Notes: a model not told the origin generated them from the letters alone. A stretch of 64,000 nt of DNA from Agrococcus carbonis (GCF_900104705.1 NZ_LT629734.1:124001-188000), one strand, 5' to 3'. Positions 16,727 through 25,226 are shown, counted from the first letter of the stretch. Numbers and translations are program-made.

Positions 16727-17971
16727 TCAGTCCCCGCCCGAGGGCCCCGTGTCCTCGCGCTTCCGCTCGCGCCGCAGCATGCTCGCCGGGGCGACCGCGG
16801 CCGCGCCGAAGCGGTCGTGCACCGCATCCATCGCACGCTCCGCGCTCCCCCACGTCTCGCTGTCGTCCCACAGCAGGCCGTGGTCGGCGGCGTCCTGCAC
16901 CGAGCTCGCCCGCACGCCGACGAGCCGCACCGGGCCGATGGGGCCGAGCTGGTCGAGCAGCGACCACGCCGTCTCCACGATCACGCGCGTGACGTCGGTC
17001 GCCTCGGGCAGGGTGCGCGAGCGCGTGATCGTGCGGAAGTCGTGGAAGCGCACCGTGAGCGTGACGGTGCGGCCCTGCACGCCCGCGTCGCGCAGCCGTC
17101 GGCCGACGCCCGTGCCGAGCCGCAGGATCTCGCCGCGCAGCTCGGCGGGATCGGTCACGTCGCGGAAGAAGGTGTGGTTGTGGCCGAAGGACTGCTCGTG
17201 CCCGCGCTCCTCGACCGAGCGCGCGTCCCGGCCCCACGCGAGCGCGGCGAGGTGGCGGCCGGTCGCCTCGCCGAACCACGCCTGGAGCCGCTCCTCGGGC
17301 GTGTGCGCGACGTCGGCGACCGTGTGCAGCCCGTAGCGGGCGAGCCGCTCCTGCTGCTTCGGGCCCACGCCCCACAGCGCCGAGACGGGCTGCGGGTGCA
17401 GGAAGCCGACGACCGCGTCGTCGGGCACGACGAGCATCCCGTCGGGCTTCGCGCGCGAGGAGGCGAGCTTCGCGACGTACTTCGTGCCGGCGGCGCCGAT
17501 CGAGGCGACGAGGCCCGTCTCGGCGCGGATGCGCGCCCGGAGCGCGGGGCCGATGCGGTTCGCCCCGCCCGCGAGGCGCCGCAGACCTGCGATGCCGACG
17601 AACGCCTCGTCGATGCCGAGCCGCTCGACGTCGGGCGACGTGTCGTCGAGGATCCCCATGACGTGCGCGGACAGCCGGGCGTAGAGCCGGAAGTCGGGCT
17701 CGAGCACGACCGCGCGGGGGCACAGCCGGAGCGCGCGCGCCATCGGCATCGCCGAGTGCACGCCGTACTTGCGCGCCTCGTACGTCGCGGCCGTCACGAC
17801 CGAGCGCGACGAGTCGTGGCCGATCACGACGGGCAGCCCCACGAGGTCGGGGCGCGCGAGCAGCGACGCCGATGCGAAGAACGCGTCGAGGTCGACGTGC
17901 AGGATCGTCGCGGTCGCGTCGTCGACCTCGGGACCCGAGACGAGGCGGTTCGAGCCGTCCTGCTTGCTCAC
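16727..17971 (-). CDS. dinB: DNA polymerase IV (Y family)
   Basis: Translesion polymerase. In 414 residues: the palm motif HVDLDAFF with Asp27, the second acidic motif GIDEA with Asp121 and Glu122, helix-hairpin-helix signatures (VSALWGVGPKQQERLARYG) and a little-finger domain after about 250. GTG 17971 is preferred over an in-frame ATG at 17998 because family N-termini are short. It may be a PafBC target, since that regulator lies in the same window, but no operator was identified. The residue before IDEA is Gly rather than the usual Ser. Confidence 0.9.
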   Translation of the reverse strand: MSKQDGSNRLVSGPEVDDATATILHVDLDAFFASASLLARPDLVGLPVVIGHDSSRSVVTAATYEARKYGVHSAMPMARALRLCPRAVVLEPDFRLYARLSAHVMGILDDTSPDVERLGIDEAFVGIAGLRRLAGGANRIGPALRARIRAETGLVASIGAAGTKYVAKLASSRAKPDGMLVVPDDAVVGFLHPQPVSALWGVGPKQQERLARYGLHTVADVAHTPEERLQAWFGEATGRHLAALAWGRDARSVEERGHEQSFGHNHTFFRDVTDPAELRGEILRLGTGVGRRLRDAGVQGRTVTLTVRFHDFRTITRSRTLPEATDVTRVIVETAWSLLDQLGPIGPVRLVGVRASSVQDAADHGLLWDDSETWGSAERAMDAVHDRFGAAAVAPASMLRRERKREDTGPSGGD

Positions 17972-18029
17972 GCATCCATCGTCCCACGGCGCGCCCACGC
18001 GACCGGGAGCCGCGCTTGGCGGGAGCGGG

Positions 18030-18035
18030 CAGGAT
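18030..18035 (+). promoter_or_regulatory. possible leaderless -10 box, SGNH hydrolase
   Basis: CAGGAT ending 7 bases before ATG 18043; the same sequence and spacing occur before the ppx-like gene at 50168. It deviates from TAnnnT at the first base. Confidence 0.35.
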
Positions 18036-18042
18036 GGGAGGC

Positions 18043-18885
18043 ATGCAGCACCCCGGCATGGAGCACCCCTACACGCGCTACGTCGCCCTCGGCGACAGCT
18101 TCACCGAGGGGGTCGGCGACGAGGAGCCGGACCTCCCGAACGGCGTGCGCGGCTGGGCCGACCGCGTCGCCGAGGAGCTCGCCCGCACGAACCCCGGCTT
18201 CGAGTACGCCAACCTCGCGATCCGTGGCCGGCTCCTCGGCCAGATCGTCGACGAGCAGCTCGAGCCCGCGATCGCCCTGCAGCCCGACCTCGTGACGATC
18301 TCGGCGGGCGGCAACGACCTCATCCGCCCGGGCGGCGACCCCGATGCGCTCGCGGCGCGGCTCGACGACGTCGTCGGGCGGCTGCGCGCGACGGGTGCCG
18401 AGGTCGTGCTGTTCAACGGCCCGGACATCGCGATGACGCCCGTGCTCCGCTCCATCCGCGGCAAGGTCGGCATCTACAACGCCAACCTGTGGGGCGTCGC
18501 GGCGAAGCACGGCGCGGTCATGGCCGACATGTGGTCGGCGCGCCACCTGCAGCAGCCGCAGATGTGGGCGCCGGATCGGCTGCACTTCTCGGCCTACGGC
18601 CACCACGAGATCGCGATGCTCGTGCTCGACGCGCTCGGCGTCGCGCACGCGCTCACGCACATGGAGCCCGAGCCGCTGCCCGCGCGGTCGTGGCAGCAGA
18701 CGCGCCTCGAGGACCTCCACTGGGCGCGCGAGCACCTCGCGCCGTGGGTGCTGCGGCGGCTGCGCGGCCGCTCGTCGGGCGATGCGATCCTGCCGAAGCG
18801 GCCCACGCCCGGCCCCGTGCTGCCGCACGAGCTGCCGCCCGCGCCGCCGCACGAGCTGCCGCCGGAGCCGCCGGAGGGCGCCTAG
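18043..18885 (+). CDS. SGNH/GDSL-family hydrolase
   Basis: Probable esterase or lipase of the SGNH fold. About 280 residues carry block I GDSFTEGVGD (nucleophile Ser), block III GGNDLI and block V DRLHFSAYGHHEI (Asp and His). There is no signal peptide, so it is cytosolic if ATG 18043 is right; in-frame ATGs at 18034 and 18058 are alternatives. The C-terminus is a Pro-rich repeat (two PHELPP units). Its TAG stop shares bases with the stop of the convergent carboxypeptidase gene. Confidence 0.85.
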   Translation: MQHPGMEHPYTRYVALGDSFTEGVGDEEPDLPNGVRGWADRVAEELARTNPGFEYANLAIRGRLLGQIVDEQLEPAIALQPDLVTISAGGNDLIRPGGDPDALAARLDDVVGRLRATGAEVVLFNGPDIAMTPVLRSIRGKVGIYNANLWGVAAKHGAVMADMWSARHLQQPQMWAPDRLHFSAYGHHEIAMLVLDALGVAHALTHMEPEPLPARSWQQTRLEDLHWAREHLAPWVLRRLRGRSSGDAILPKRPTPGPVLPHELPPAPPHELPPEPPEGA

Positions 18886-20153
18886 TCGAGGTACCAGGCG
18901 AGCGCGTCGAGCGGATGCGCCGCCCGCCACGCGAGGTCGGGCTCGGCGAGCATCCCGGTCGTCCGCACGCTCGTGGTTCGGGTCTCCCCCGAGAGCTCGG
19001 TGACGGATGCGCTGCCCACCTCGCCGCGCGGCCGGCCGGGCTCGATCGCCTCGTCGACCGCGACGGTCGCGCTGGGCACGACCTCGCCGAACGCGTCGGC
19101 CTCGAGCGCCGTCTGCGTCCTCGCCTCGACGCGCGCGCCCCACGGCGCGACGTACTCCGCGACGACCGTGCCCTCGGGCAGCACCTCGCGCCGCGCGAAG
19201 CCCGTCCAGAGGCTCTCGACGAGCGCGAGCATCTGCGCGTCGATCTCCTCGGCGGTGATGGTGCCCATCACGACGGCGACGACGCGCCGGCGCTCGCCGT
19301 CGACGAGCCGCTCGGCGGTGACGAGGAGGTTCCGGCCCCACACCTTGAGGGTGCCCGTCTTGCCGCCGTCGACGTCGCCCTCGCCGAGGATGCGGTTGGT
19401 GTTCGGCGCGTAGCCGATGCCGGGGATCGTGACCGACTCGAGCTGCAGGGTCGCGAGCACCACGGGGTCGTCGACCGCCATGAGGCCGATGCGCGTGAGG
19501 TCGGCGGCGCTCGAGACGCTCTGCGCCGAGAGCCCGGCGGGATCGGCGAGCGAGGTGTGCGCGAGGTCGTGCCGGTCGGCCCACGCGTCGGCGGCGGCGA
19601 GGAAGCCGTCGATCGAGCCGAACGCCCAGTTGGCGAGCGACCACACGGCGTTGCCGGCCGAGTCGACGAGCGACCACTCGATGAGGTCGCGCTGCGTCAC
19701 GACCATGCCGTCGTAGACCGGCGCGATCGGCGCGTTGTCGGCGATCGCGCGGCCCTGGGCGCGCACGTCGTCGGCGTCGAGCGCGATCTCGGCACCGCGG
19801 CTGTCGCCCTCGATCGGATGCGCCTCGAGCACGATGAGCACGGTGGCGAGCTTCGTGACGCTCGCCATCGGATGCGCCTCCTCGCTCCCCCACGACTCGA
19901 TGGCGCCCTCGAAGCCGGCGACGGCGTAGCCCGCCGATCGCGCGCCCTCCGGCCACGCGACGGCGACCGGCGCGGCCTCGGGCTGGGGCGCCGCGACGGC
20001 GCGCGGGGCGACGGACGGCGCGGGCGCGAAGGCGACGGCGAGGCCGAGCAGCAGCGCGGCGACGAGTGCGAGCACGACGAGCGCGCGCAGCAGGACGACG
20101 AGCGGATGCGGCCGGCTGCGCCGCTGCGTCACCGCGGTGACAGCGGCGCTCAC
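18882..20153 (-). CDS. D-alanyl-D-alanine carboxypeptidase (serine PBP)
   Basis: Penicillin-binding protein trimming the peptidoglycan stem peptide. In 423 residues: an N-terminal membrane anchor (about 18-43), an Ala/Pro-rich linker, Ser98-Val-Thr-Lys101 (SxxK nucleophile motif), the DSAGN segment near 164-168 in the SxN position, and GGKTGTLKV (KTG motif). The C-terminal part is a DacA-like extension. GTG 20153 overlaps the TrmH stop (GTGA). Its TAG is shared with the facing SGNH gene through CTAG. Confidence 0.9.
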   Translation of the reverse strand: MSAAVTAVTQRRSRPHPLVVLLRALVVLALVAALLLGLAVAFAPAPSVAPRAVAAPQPEAAPVAVAWPEGARSAGYAVAGFEGAIESWGSEEAHPMASVTKLATVLIVLEAHPIEGDSRGAEIALDADDVRAQGRAIADNAPIAPVYDGMVVTQRDLIEWSLVDSAGNAVWSLANWAFGSIDGFLAAADAWADRHDLAHTSLADPAGLSAQSVSSAADLTRIGLMAVDDPVVLATLQLESVTIPGIGYAPNTNRILGEGDVDGGKTGTLKVWGRNLLVTAERLVDGERRRVVAVVMGTITAEEIDAQMLALVESLWTGFARREVLPEGTVVAEYVAPWGARVEARTQTALEADAFGEVVPSATVAVDEAIEPGRPRGEVGSASVTELSGETRTTSVRTTGMLAEPDLAWRAAHPLDALAWYLD

Positions 20154-20968
20154 GCGCGGCTCCGCAGCGCCCACATCGCCACGGCGGCCGACGCGGCGAC
20201 GTTGAGCGAGTCGACCCCGTGGTGCATGGGGATGCGCACGACGCGGTCGGCCGCGGCGAGCGCGCGGGCCGAGAGCCCTGGACCCTCGGAGCCGAACACG
20301 AGCGCGACGCGCTCGGGCGCATCCGTCGCGTAGTCGTCGAGGTCGACGGCGTCGTCGCGGAGCGCCATCGCGACGGTCTCGAAGCCGGCCTCGCGGAAGA
20401 CGGGCGCGGCGGCCTCGAGCGAATCGATGCGGGTCCACGGCACCTGCAGCACGGTGCCCATCGACACCCGCACGCTGCGCCGGTAGAGCGGGTCGGCGCA
20501 CGTCTGCGTCACGAGCACCGCATCCGCCCCGATGCCCGCGACCGAGCGGAACGCGGCGCCGACGTTCGTGTGGTCGACGAGGCCGTCGAGCACGACGACG
20601 CGGCGGGCGCGCGCGAGCAGCGCCGCCGCATCCGGCAGCTCGGGCCGCTGCATCGCGGCGAGCGCGCCGCGGTGCAGGTGGAAGCCGGTGAGCGCCTCGA
20701 GCACGGGCTCCTCGCCCACGAAGACGGGCACGTCGAGGCCCGGCGCCGCCTCGGCGAGCACCGCCTCGACGTGCGGGAGCCAGCGGGGCGCCACGAGCAC
20801 CGAGCGCGGTCGGTGGCCGGCGCGCAGCGCGCGCTCGAGCACCGTCTGCGACTCGGCGATGTAGAGGCCGCGCTCGGGCTCGGTGCGACGCCGGAGCGCG
20901 ACGTCGGTGAGCGCGACGTAGTCGGTGAGCCGGGGGTCGTCGAGCGCGTCGATCCCGATGACCGGCAT
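20150..20968 (-). CDS. TrmH/SpoU-family RNA methyltransferase
   Basis: SPOUT-class RNA 2'-O-methyltransferase, target tRNA or rRNA unknown. The 272-residue protein has an N-terminal substrate-binding domain and a C-terminal knot with the three SpoU motifs: HTNVGAAFRSVAGIGADAV, ALVFGSEGPGLS and IPMHHGVDSLNVAASAAV. The ATG is preceded by GAGGGGAG. It heads an operon with the carboxypeptidase gene and is divergent from the sirtuin gene. Confidence 0.88.
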   Translation of the reverse strand: MPVIGIDALDDPRLTDYVALTDVALRRRTEPERGLYIAESQTVLERALRAGHRPRSVLVAPRWLPHVEAVLAEAAPGLDVPVFVGEEPVLEALTGFHLHRGALAAMQRPELPDAAALLARARRVVVLDGLVDHTNVGAAFRSVAGIGADAVLVTQTCADPLYRRSVRVSMGTVLQVPWTRIDSLEAAAPVFREAGFETVAMALRDDAVDLDDYATDAPERVALVFGSEGPGLSARALAAADRVVRIPMHHGVDSLNVAASAAVAMWALRSRA

Positions 20969-21027
20969 GCGTGCTCCCCTCGGGCGCCGCCCCGTCGGCG
21001 CACCGTGCTCCAGGGTAGCGGCGCGAG

Positions 21028-21033
21028 TAGGGT
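21028..21033 (+). promoter_or_regulatory. leaderless -10 box, sirtuin gene
   Basis: TAGGGT ending 6 bases before GTG 21040. Confidence 0.55.
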
Positions 21034-21039
21034 GGGCGC

Positions 21040-21852
21040 GTGCTCGACACTGCGATCGACCTGCTCCGCGGCCGCCGGGTCGCCGTGCTCACGGGCGCGG
21101 GCATCTCGACCGATTCGGGCATCCCCGACTACCGCGGCGAGGGCGCCCCGCGCCGCACCCCGATGGACTTCGCGGCGTTCCGCAGCAGCGAGGCCGCGCG
21201 GCGCCGCTACTGGGCGGGCAGCCACCTCGGCTGGCGGCGCTTCACCGGCGTGCATCCGAACGACGGCCATCGCGCCCTCGCGCGCATGGAGGAGGCGGGC
21301 CTCATCACCGGCATCGCGACGCAGAACGTCGACGACCTGCACGAGCGCGCGGGCTCGCGCGAGGTGGTGCACGTGCACGGCCGCATGCACACCGTCTCGT
21401 GCCTGCAGTGCGGCCGCACGTTCGACCGCGAGCGCATCGCCGAGCAGATCGAGGCCGACAACCCGTGGATCCGGGTGCCGGAGCAGGTGCGCCTGCAGCC
21501 CGACGGCGACGTCGAGATCGACGCCTCGCAGGACTTCCGCGCGCCCGTCTGCCCGGTGTGCGGCGGCATGCTCAAGCCCGACGTCGTGTTCTTCGGCGAG
21601 CTCGTGCCGACCGCGGTCTTCGCCGCCGCGCGCGACGTGATCGCCGCTGGCGACGCGGTGCTCGTGGCCGGCTCGTCGCTCGTCGTGAACTCGGGCACGC
21701 GGCTGCTCGAGGTCGCGCGGCGCGCCGACGTGCCGATCGTGATCGTCAACCGGGGCGAGACGAAGTGGGATGCGCGGGCCGCCGTGCGCGTGGAGGACGG
21801 CACGAGCGAGACGCTCACGGCGATCGCCGACGCCCTCGTCGCGCCCTTCTAG
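21040..21852 (+). CDS. NAD-dependent protein deacylase (Sir2)
   Basis: Removes acyl groups from protein lysines using NAD. The 270-residue protein has GAGISTDSGIPDYRG (NAD binding), TQNVDDLH, the catalytic His of VHGR, and two CxxC zinc pairs (SCLQCG and CPVCGG) about 45 residues apart. This arrangement fits the class II (SIRT4-like) bacterial sirtuins. The GTG start is predicted leaderless. It is monocistronic and ends at a composite repeat/hairpin shared with the convergent glycosyltransferase gene. Confidence 0.92.
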   Translation: MLDTAIDLLRGRRVAVLTGAGISTDSGIPDYRGEGAPRRTPMDFAAFRSSEAARRRYWAGSHLGWRRFTGVHPNDGHRALARMEEAGLITGIATQNVDDLHERAGSREVVHVHGRMHTVSCLQCGRTFDRERIAEQIEADNPWIRVPEQVRLQPDGDVEIDASQDFRAPVCPVCGGMLKPDVVFFGELVPTAVFAAARDVIAAGDAVLVAGSSLVVNSGTRLLEVARRADVPIVIVNRGETKWDARAAVRVEDGTSETLTAIADALVAPF

Positions 21853-21858
21853 CCCGCC

Positions 21859-21977
21859 GGTCGAGGAGCGCGCCGCAAGCGCGGCGAAGGGTTGCGGCGT
21901 GTCGGGCCTCTCACCGTTCGTGCGGCCCCACACGCCGCAACTCTGCAGCGCGCCGCAGGCGCACGCGTCACGAGACC
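21859..21977. repeat. split copy of an interspersed palindromic repeat
   Basis: The left part ggtcgaggagcgcgc starts at 21859 and the right part cgcacgcgtcacgagacc ends at 21977; the same two ends lie only 41 bases apart in the copy at 24758-24798. The insert here carries a separate hairpin. The right part covers the last codons of the glycosyltransferase gene. Confidence 0.6.
21891..21941. terminator. bidirectional hairpin between sirtuin and glycosyltransferase genes
   Basis: GTTGCGGCGTGT (21891-21902) pairs perfectly with 21930-21941, and after one mismatch GGGCC pairs with GGCCC. It is placed after both convergent genes, so it is probably a two-way terminator; there is no T run. Confidence 0.6.
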
Positions 21978-23044
21978 CTGCGCCCCGCCCTCGCGACGAC
22001 CTCCTCGAGGAACGCCCCCAGCCGCTCGGCCGACGCGCGCCAGCTGAAGCGCGCGGCCTGCTGCCTCGAGGCGCGCGACCGGGCCGCCCACTCCCCCTCG
22101 AGCGATCGCACGGCGCGCGCGAGCGCATCCGCATCGCCCACGGGGAACGTCACGGCGGCGTCGCCCCCCACCTCGCGGAAGATCGGGATGTCGCTCACGA
22201 CGACGGGCACGCCGAGGCTCATCGCCTCGAGCAGCGGGATGCCGAAGCCCTCGTCGTGCGAGGCGTGGACGAGCGCGGTCGCGCTGCGCAGCAGGTCGGC
22301 GTACTCGGCGTCCGAGACGCCGTCGTGGAAGACGACGGATGCGCCCGGCGCGACCCGTGCGAGCCACTCTCGCGTCGCGGGGTCGACCCGGCTGCACAGG
22401 TGCAGCTCGTGGCCCGGCAGCAGGGCGGTCGCCCGCACGAGCGTCTCGACGTCCTTGTAGGGCATGAACGAGCCCATGTAGACGAGCCGGCGCGTAGGCG
22501 GGGCCGCGTGCGCGACGGGCTCCCCGAGGCGCGTGACGGCGTTGGGCACGACCGCGACGGGCCGTCGCGTCAGCCGGTGCTCGGTGATGAGCCCGCGCGT
22601 GGTCTCGGAGACCGTCGCGACGCCGTCGACCCCGTTCAGCAGCAGCCGCTGCGGCCAGAACGCGCGGTGGTACAGCCGCCACAGCAGCCGCACGGGTGCC
22701 GGCAGGTTCCGCGGCGGCTCGGGGTGGCGGTAGTAGATGAGGTCGTGCACGGTCGTCACGAGCGGCCAGGCGCGGCCGATCGAGCCGATCGTCTGCATGG
22801 GCGAGAACGCGACGTCGGCGGCCACGCGGCGCAGGCGCCACGCGGTGAGCGGCTCGAGCGGGCCGGTCGGCGACGGTCCGAGCACGTGCGGCAGCGGCGG
22901 CAGCATCGCGAGCTGGCGCCGGTCGCTCACGAGCATCGTGACGTCGTGGTCGCGCGCGAGCTCGGCGACGAGCTCGGCCGAGAAGCGCGAGATCCCGTCG
23001 TGGCGCTCGTGCCGCACGTAGCGGCAGTCGAACAGCACCCGCAC
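21968..23044 (-). CDS. glycosyltransferase family 4 protein
   Basis: GT-B retaining glycosyltransferase; donor and acceptor unknown. In 358 residues: an N-terminal Rossmann domain (MRVLFDCRYV; HDGISRF), a central VVPNAVTR strand, and the GT4 signature HASHDEGFGIPLLEAMSLGVPVVVSD with the two Glu residues spaced seven apart. GTG 23044 lies 1 base after the alpha/beta hydrolase stop, so the two are cotranscribed. A role in cell-envelope glycan or exopolysaccharide synthesis is only a guess. Its last codons lie inside an interspersed repeat. Confidence 0.85.
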   Translation of the reverse strand: MRVLFDCRYVRHERHDGISRFSAELVAELARDHDVTMLVSDRRQLAMLPPLPHVLGPSPTGPLEPLTAWRLRRVAADVAFSPMQTIGSIGRAWPLVTTVHDLIYYRHPEPPRNLPAPVRLLWRLYHRAFWPQRLLLNGVDGVATVSETTRGLITEHRLTRRPVAVVPNAVTRLGEPVAHAAPPTRRLVYMGSFMPYKDVETLVRATALLPGHELHLCSRVDPATREWLARVAPGASVVFHDGVSDAEYADLLRSATALVHASHDEGFGIPLLEAMSLGVPVVVSDIPIFREVGGDAAVTFPVGDADALARAVRSLEGEWAARSRASRQQAARFSWRASAERLGAFLEEVVARAGRRVS

Positions 23045-23045
23045 G

Positions 23046-23939
23046 TCAGCCCGCCTCCGCCAGGAACCGGCGGATGATCGCCGCGGCCTCCCGCGGGCGC
23101 TCGTAGTGCACGAGGTGGCCGACGCCGGTGAGCACCGAGAGCCGCGCGTCGGGGAAGCGCGTGCGCAAGCGGTGCTGCTGCGCGAGCGGCGTGATGTCGT
23201 CGCGGTCGGCGGCGATGAGCTGCACGGGCTGCGCGACGCGCTCGGCGACCTCGCCGACGGTGTGGCGGATCGAGGCGTCGAAGGCCTCGAGCACGGACGC
23301 GCGGGACGCGTAGCGCGAGAAGTAGCGGTCGTGCTGGTCGTGGATCCAGCGCAGCAGCGCTCGGTCGCGCGTCTTCGCCATGAAGGCGCTCATGCCGCGC
23401 ACGATCGGCGGTGCACCGAGCAGCGCGAGCCCCGCGCGCTCCGGGAGCGCCGCGGCGGCGCGGTAGTAGGCGAGCGCGAGCAGCGACCCGACGCGGTTGA
23501 CGCCGGAAAGCGCTGGCGTCGCGATGGGGTTGACGAGCACGATCCGGCTCGCGTCGAGCCCGCTCGCGGCCGCGTGCGCGACGACGATCGAGCCGAACGA
23601 GTGGCCGAGCACCGGCGCGCCGGGCGCCTCCGCGGCGACGAGCGCCCGCAGCCACGCGGCGTACGCCTCGATCGTCGCGCGCGGCAGCGCATCCGAGGCG
23701 CCGAAGCCGGGGAGGTCGGGGATGAGGATGCGCATGCCGGGCAGGTGGGCGGCGACGGGCTCGAGCCCGTGGTGGTCGCCGCGGAAGCCGTGCACGAAGA
23801 CGATCGGCGGCGCATCCGGCGCGCCGTACTCGACGAGCGCGGTGCGCGTGCCGGCGACGTCGACCTCCCGGCGGCGCTGCGGGAGCGCCTCGAGCAGCGC
23901 GCGGTAGGGCGACGCGATCGGGGCGGGTTCCTCAGGCAC
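23046..23939 (-). CDS. alpha/beta-fold hydrolase
   Basis: Predicted serine hydrolase with 297 residues: oxyanion region VFVHGFRGDHHG, nucleophile elbow GHSFGS, a helical lid (about 150-225), Asp in LIAADRDDITP and His in GVGHLVHYERP. Substrate unknown. The GTG start lies 6 bases after TAGGCT, a predicted leaderless promoter, divergent from the exonuclease promoter 25 bases away. It is the first gene of a two-gene unit with the glycosyltransferase. Confidence 0.85.
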   Translation of the reverse strand: MPEEPAPIASPYRALLEALPQRRREVDVAGTRTALVEYGAPDAPPIVFVHGFRGDHHGLEPVAAHLPGMRILIPDLPGFGASDALPRATIEAYAAWLRALVAAEAPGAPVLGHSFGSIVVAHAAASGLDASRIVLVNPIATPALSGVNRVGSLLALAYYRAAAALPERAGLALLGAPPIVRGMSAFMAKTRDRALLRWIHDQHDRYFSRYASRASVLEAFDASIRHTVGEVAERVAQPVQLIAADRDDITPLAQQHRLRTRFPDARLSVLTGVGHLVHYERPREAAAIIRRFLAEAG

Positions 23940-23945
23940 CCGCCG

Positions 23946-23951
23946 AGCCTA
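23946..23951 (-). promoter_or_regulatory. leaderless -10 box, hydrolase-glycosyltransferase unit
   Basis: TAGGCT on the minus strand ending 6 bases before GTG 23939. Confidence 0.55.
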
Positions 23952-23975
23952 CCGGCGGCTGTGGGAGGCCGCGGT

Positions 23976-23981
23976 TACCGT
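23976..23981 (+). promoter_or_regulatory. leaderless -10 box, exonuclease gene
   Basis: TACCGT ending 6 bases before ATG 23988. Confidence 0.5.
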
Positions 23982-23987
23982 GGGGCC

Positions 23988-24719
23988 ATGACCGACACGC
24001 AGCTGCGCCGCCCGATCCTCGAGGTGAGCGCCTCCGCGCCCGACCGCTGGATCGACCGGCTCGTGGTGTTCGACCTCGAGACGACGGGCGTCGACCCGCT
24101 CGAGGCGCGCATCGTCACCGCCTACGTCGGCGTGCTGGATGCGTCGGGCTCGGTCGTCGAGGAGCGCCACTGGATCGTCGACCCCGGCGTCGAGATCCCG
24201 GAGGGCTCGATCGCCGTGCACGGCATCACGACCGAGCGCGCGCGGGCCGAGGGCGCCGAGGCGTCGGCCTCGGTGTGCGAGATCCGCGACCTGCTCGCCG
24301 GCTACCTCGCGCAGGGCCTCGCGGTGTGCGCGTTCAACGCCGCCTACGACATCTCGCTGCTCGACGCCGAGTGCCGCCGCCACGGCCACGAGCCGCTCGA
24401 TGCGCGCCCGGTCATCGACCCGATGGTGCTCGACCGCCGGCTCGACCGCTACCGCCGCGGCAAGCGCACGCTGACGGTCGCTGCCGAGGTCTACGGGGTC
24501 GAGCTCGTCGACGCGCACGACGCGAGCGCCGACGCGATCGCCGCGGGCCGGATCGCCCAGGCCATGACGGCGCGGCACCCCGAGCTGCGCATCGACCCGA
24601 TCTCGCTGCACGAGCTCACGATGCGCTGGGCCGACGAGCAGGCGGCCGACTTCGAGCAGTTCCGGCGCCGCACCGACCCGTCGTTCAGCGCGGGCCGCGG
24701 CTGGCCGCTGAGGCGTTGA
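23988..24719 (+). CDS. DEDDh 3'-5' exonuclease (DnaQ-like)
   Basis: DNA polymerase III epsilon-like nuclease, likely a repair or turnover enzyme rather than the replicative proofreader. In 243 residues the four acidic positions are visible: VFDLETTG (Asp, Glu), AFNAAYDISLL (Asp) and HDASADA (His and Asp of ExoIII motif). There is no extra domain. A single leaderless gene; its stop codon lies in the base of a strong hairpin. Confidence 0.88.
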   Translation: MTDTQLRRPILEVSASAPDRWIDRLVVFDLETTGVDPLEARIVTAYVGVLDASGSVVEERHWIVDPGVEIPEGSIAVHGITTERARAEGAEASASVCEIRDLLAGYLAQGLAVCAFNAAYDISLLDAECRRHGHEPLDARPVIDPMVLDRRLDRYRRGKRTLTVAAEVYGVELVDAHDASADAIAAGRIAQAMTARHPELRIDPISLHELTMRWADEQAADFEQFRRRTDPSFSAGRGWPLRR

Positions 24720-24757
24720 CGGCGGAGGGCTCACCATCGTGAGCCCGGAGACGTCAA
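24716..24757 (+). terminator. terminator hairpin on the exonuclease stop codon
   Basis: Inner stem GGGCTCAC (24727-24734), loop catc, GTGAGCCC (24739-24746). An outer stem TTGACG (24716-24721) pairs with CGTCAA (24752-24757) and contains the TGA stop at 24717-24719. Confidence 0.65.
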
Positions 24758-24798
24758 GGTCGAGGAGCGCGCGGCGCAGCCGCACGCGTCACGAGACC
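24758..24798. repeat. interspersed palindromic repeat, compact copy
   Basis: A 41-base imperfect palindrome bounded by GGTCgAGG and cGAGACC. Its ends match those of the longer copy at 21859-21977; the two bracket about 2.8 kb holding the glycosyltransferase, hydrolase and exonuclease genes. Confidence 0.6.
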
Positions 24799-24860
24799 CG
24801 TCGCACCCGTGCGTGCGCGTGCGCGCGAGCCCGCACGAGCGAACCCGGACCGCACACGAC

Positions 24861-24892
24861 AGAGGGCGACGAGCCGAAGCCCGTCGCCCTCT
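24861..24892 (-). terminator. terminator hairpin of rpmE2
   Basis: Perfect 11-base stem (AGAGGGCGACG at 24861-24871, complement at 24882-24892) with a 10-base loop, 15 bases beyond the rpmE2 stop. Confidence 0.7.
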
Positions 24893-24907
24893 CGTGGTGG
24901 CTGAGGA

Positions 24908-25156
24908 TCAGCCGCCGAAGCCCTTGTAGCGGTTCTTGAACTTCTCGACGCGGCCGGCCGAGTCCATGATGCGCTGCTTGCCCGTGTAGAACGGGTGCGA
25001 GGCCGACGAGATCTCGACGTCGATGACGGGGTAGGTCTCGCCGTCGAGCTCGATCGTCTTGTCGCTCGTCACGGTCGAGCGCGTCAGGAACGTCTCGCCC
25101 GAGGCGAGGTCGCGGAACACGATCGGCTTGTAGTCGGGGTGGATCTCGGTCTTCAT
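24908..25156 (-). CDS. rpmE2: 50S ribosomal protein L31, type B
   Basis: Large-subunit ribosomal protein. The 82-residue sequence starts [16 protein letters not shown] and contains no cysteine, so it is the zinc-independent (C-minus) paralogue. In many bacteria this form is made under zinc starvation through Zur. I saw no clear Zur palindrome in the 90 bases upstream. AAGGA precedes the ATG; a TACACT box at 25227-25232 would give a leader of about 64 bases. Confidence 0.96.
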   Translation of the reverse strand: MKTEIHPDYKPIVFRDLASGETFLTRSTVTSDKTIELDGETYPVIDVEISSASHPFYTGKQRIMDSAGRVEKFKNRYKGFGG

Positions 25157-25226
25157 GGCAGTCCTTGGTCGCTCGGGCGCGGAAAGTCTTCGGCTGCGGT
25201 GCAGATGCATCGGGGGCCGACGGACG

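Noticed and set aside
21978..24757. Genomic island between the two repeats
   Set aside because: Codon and base use look like the rest of the window, and there is no integrase or transposase; kept only as a possible recombination segment.
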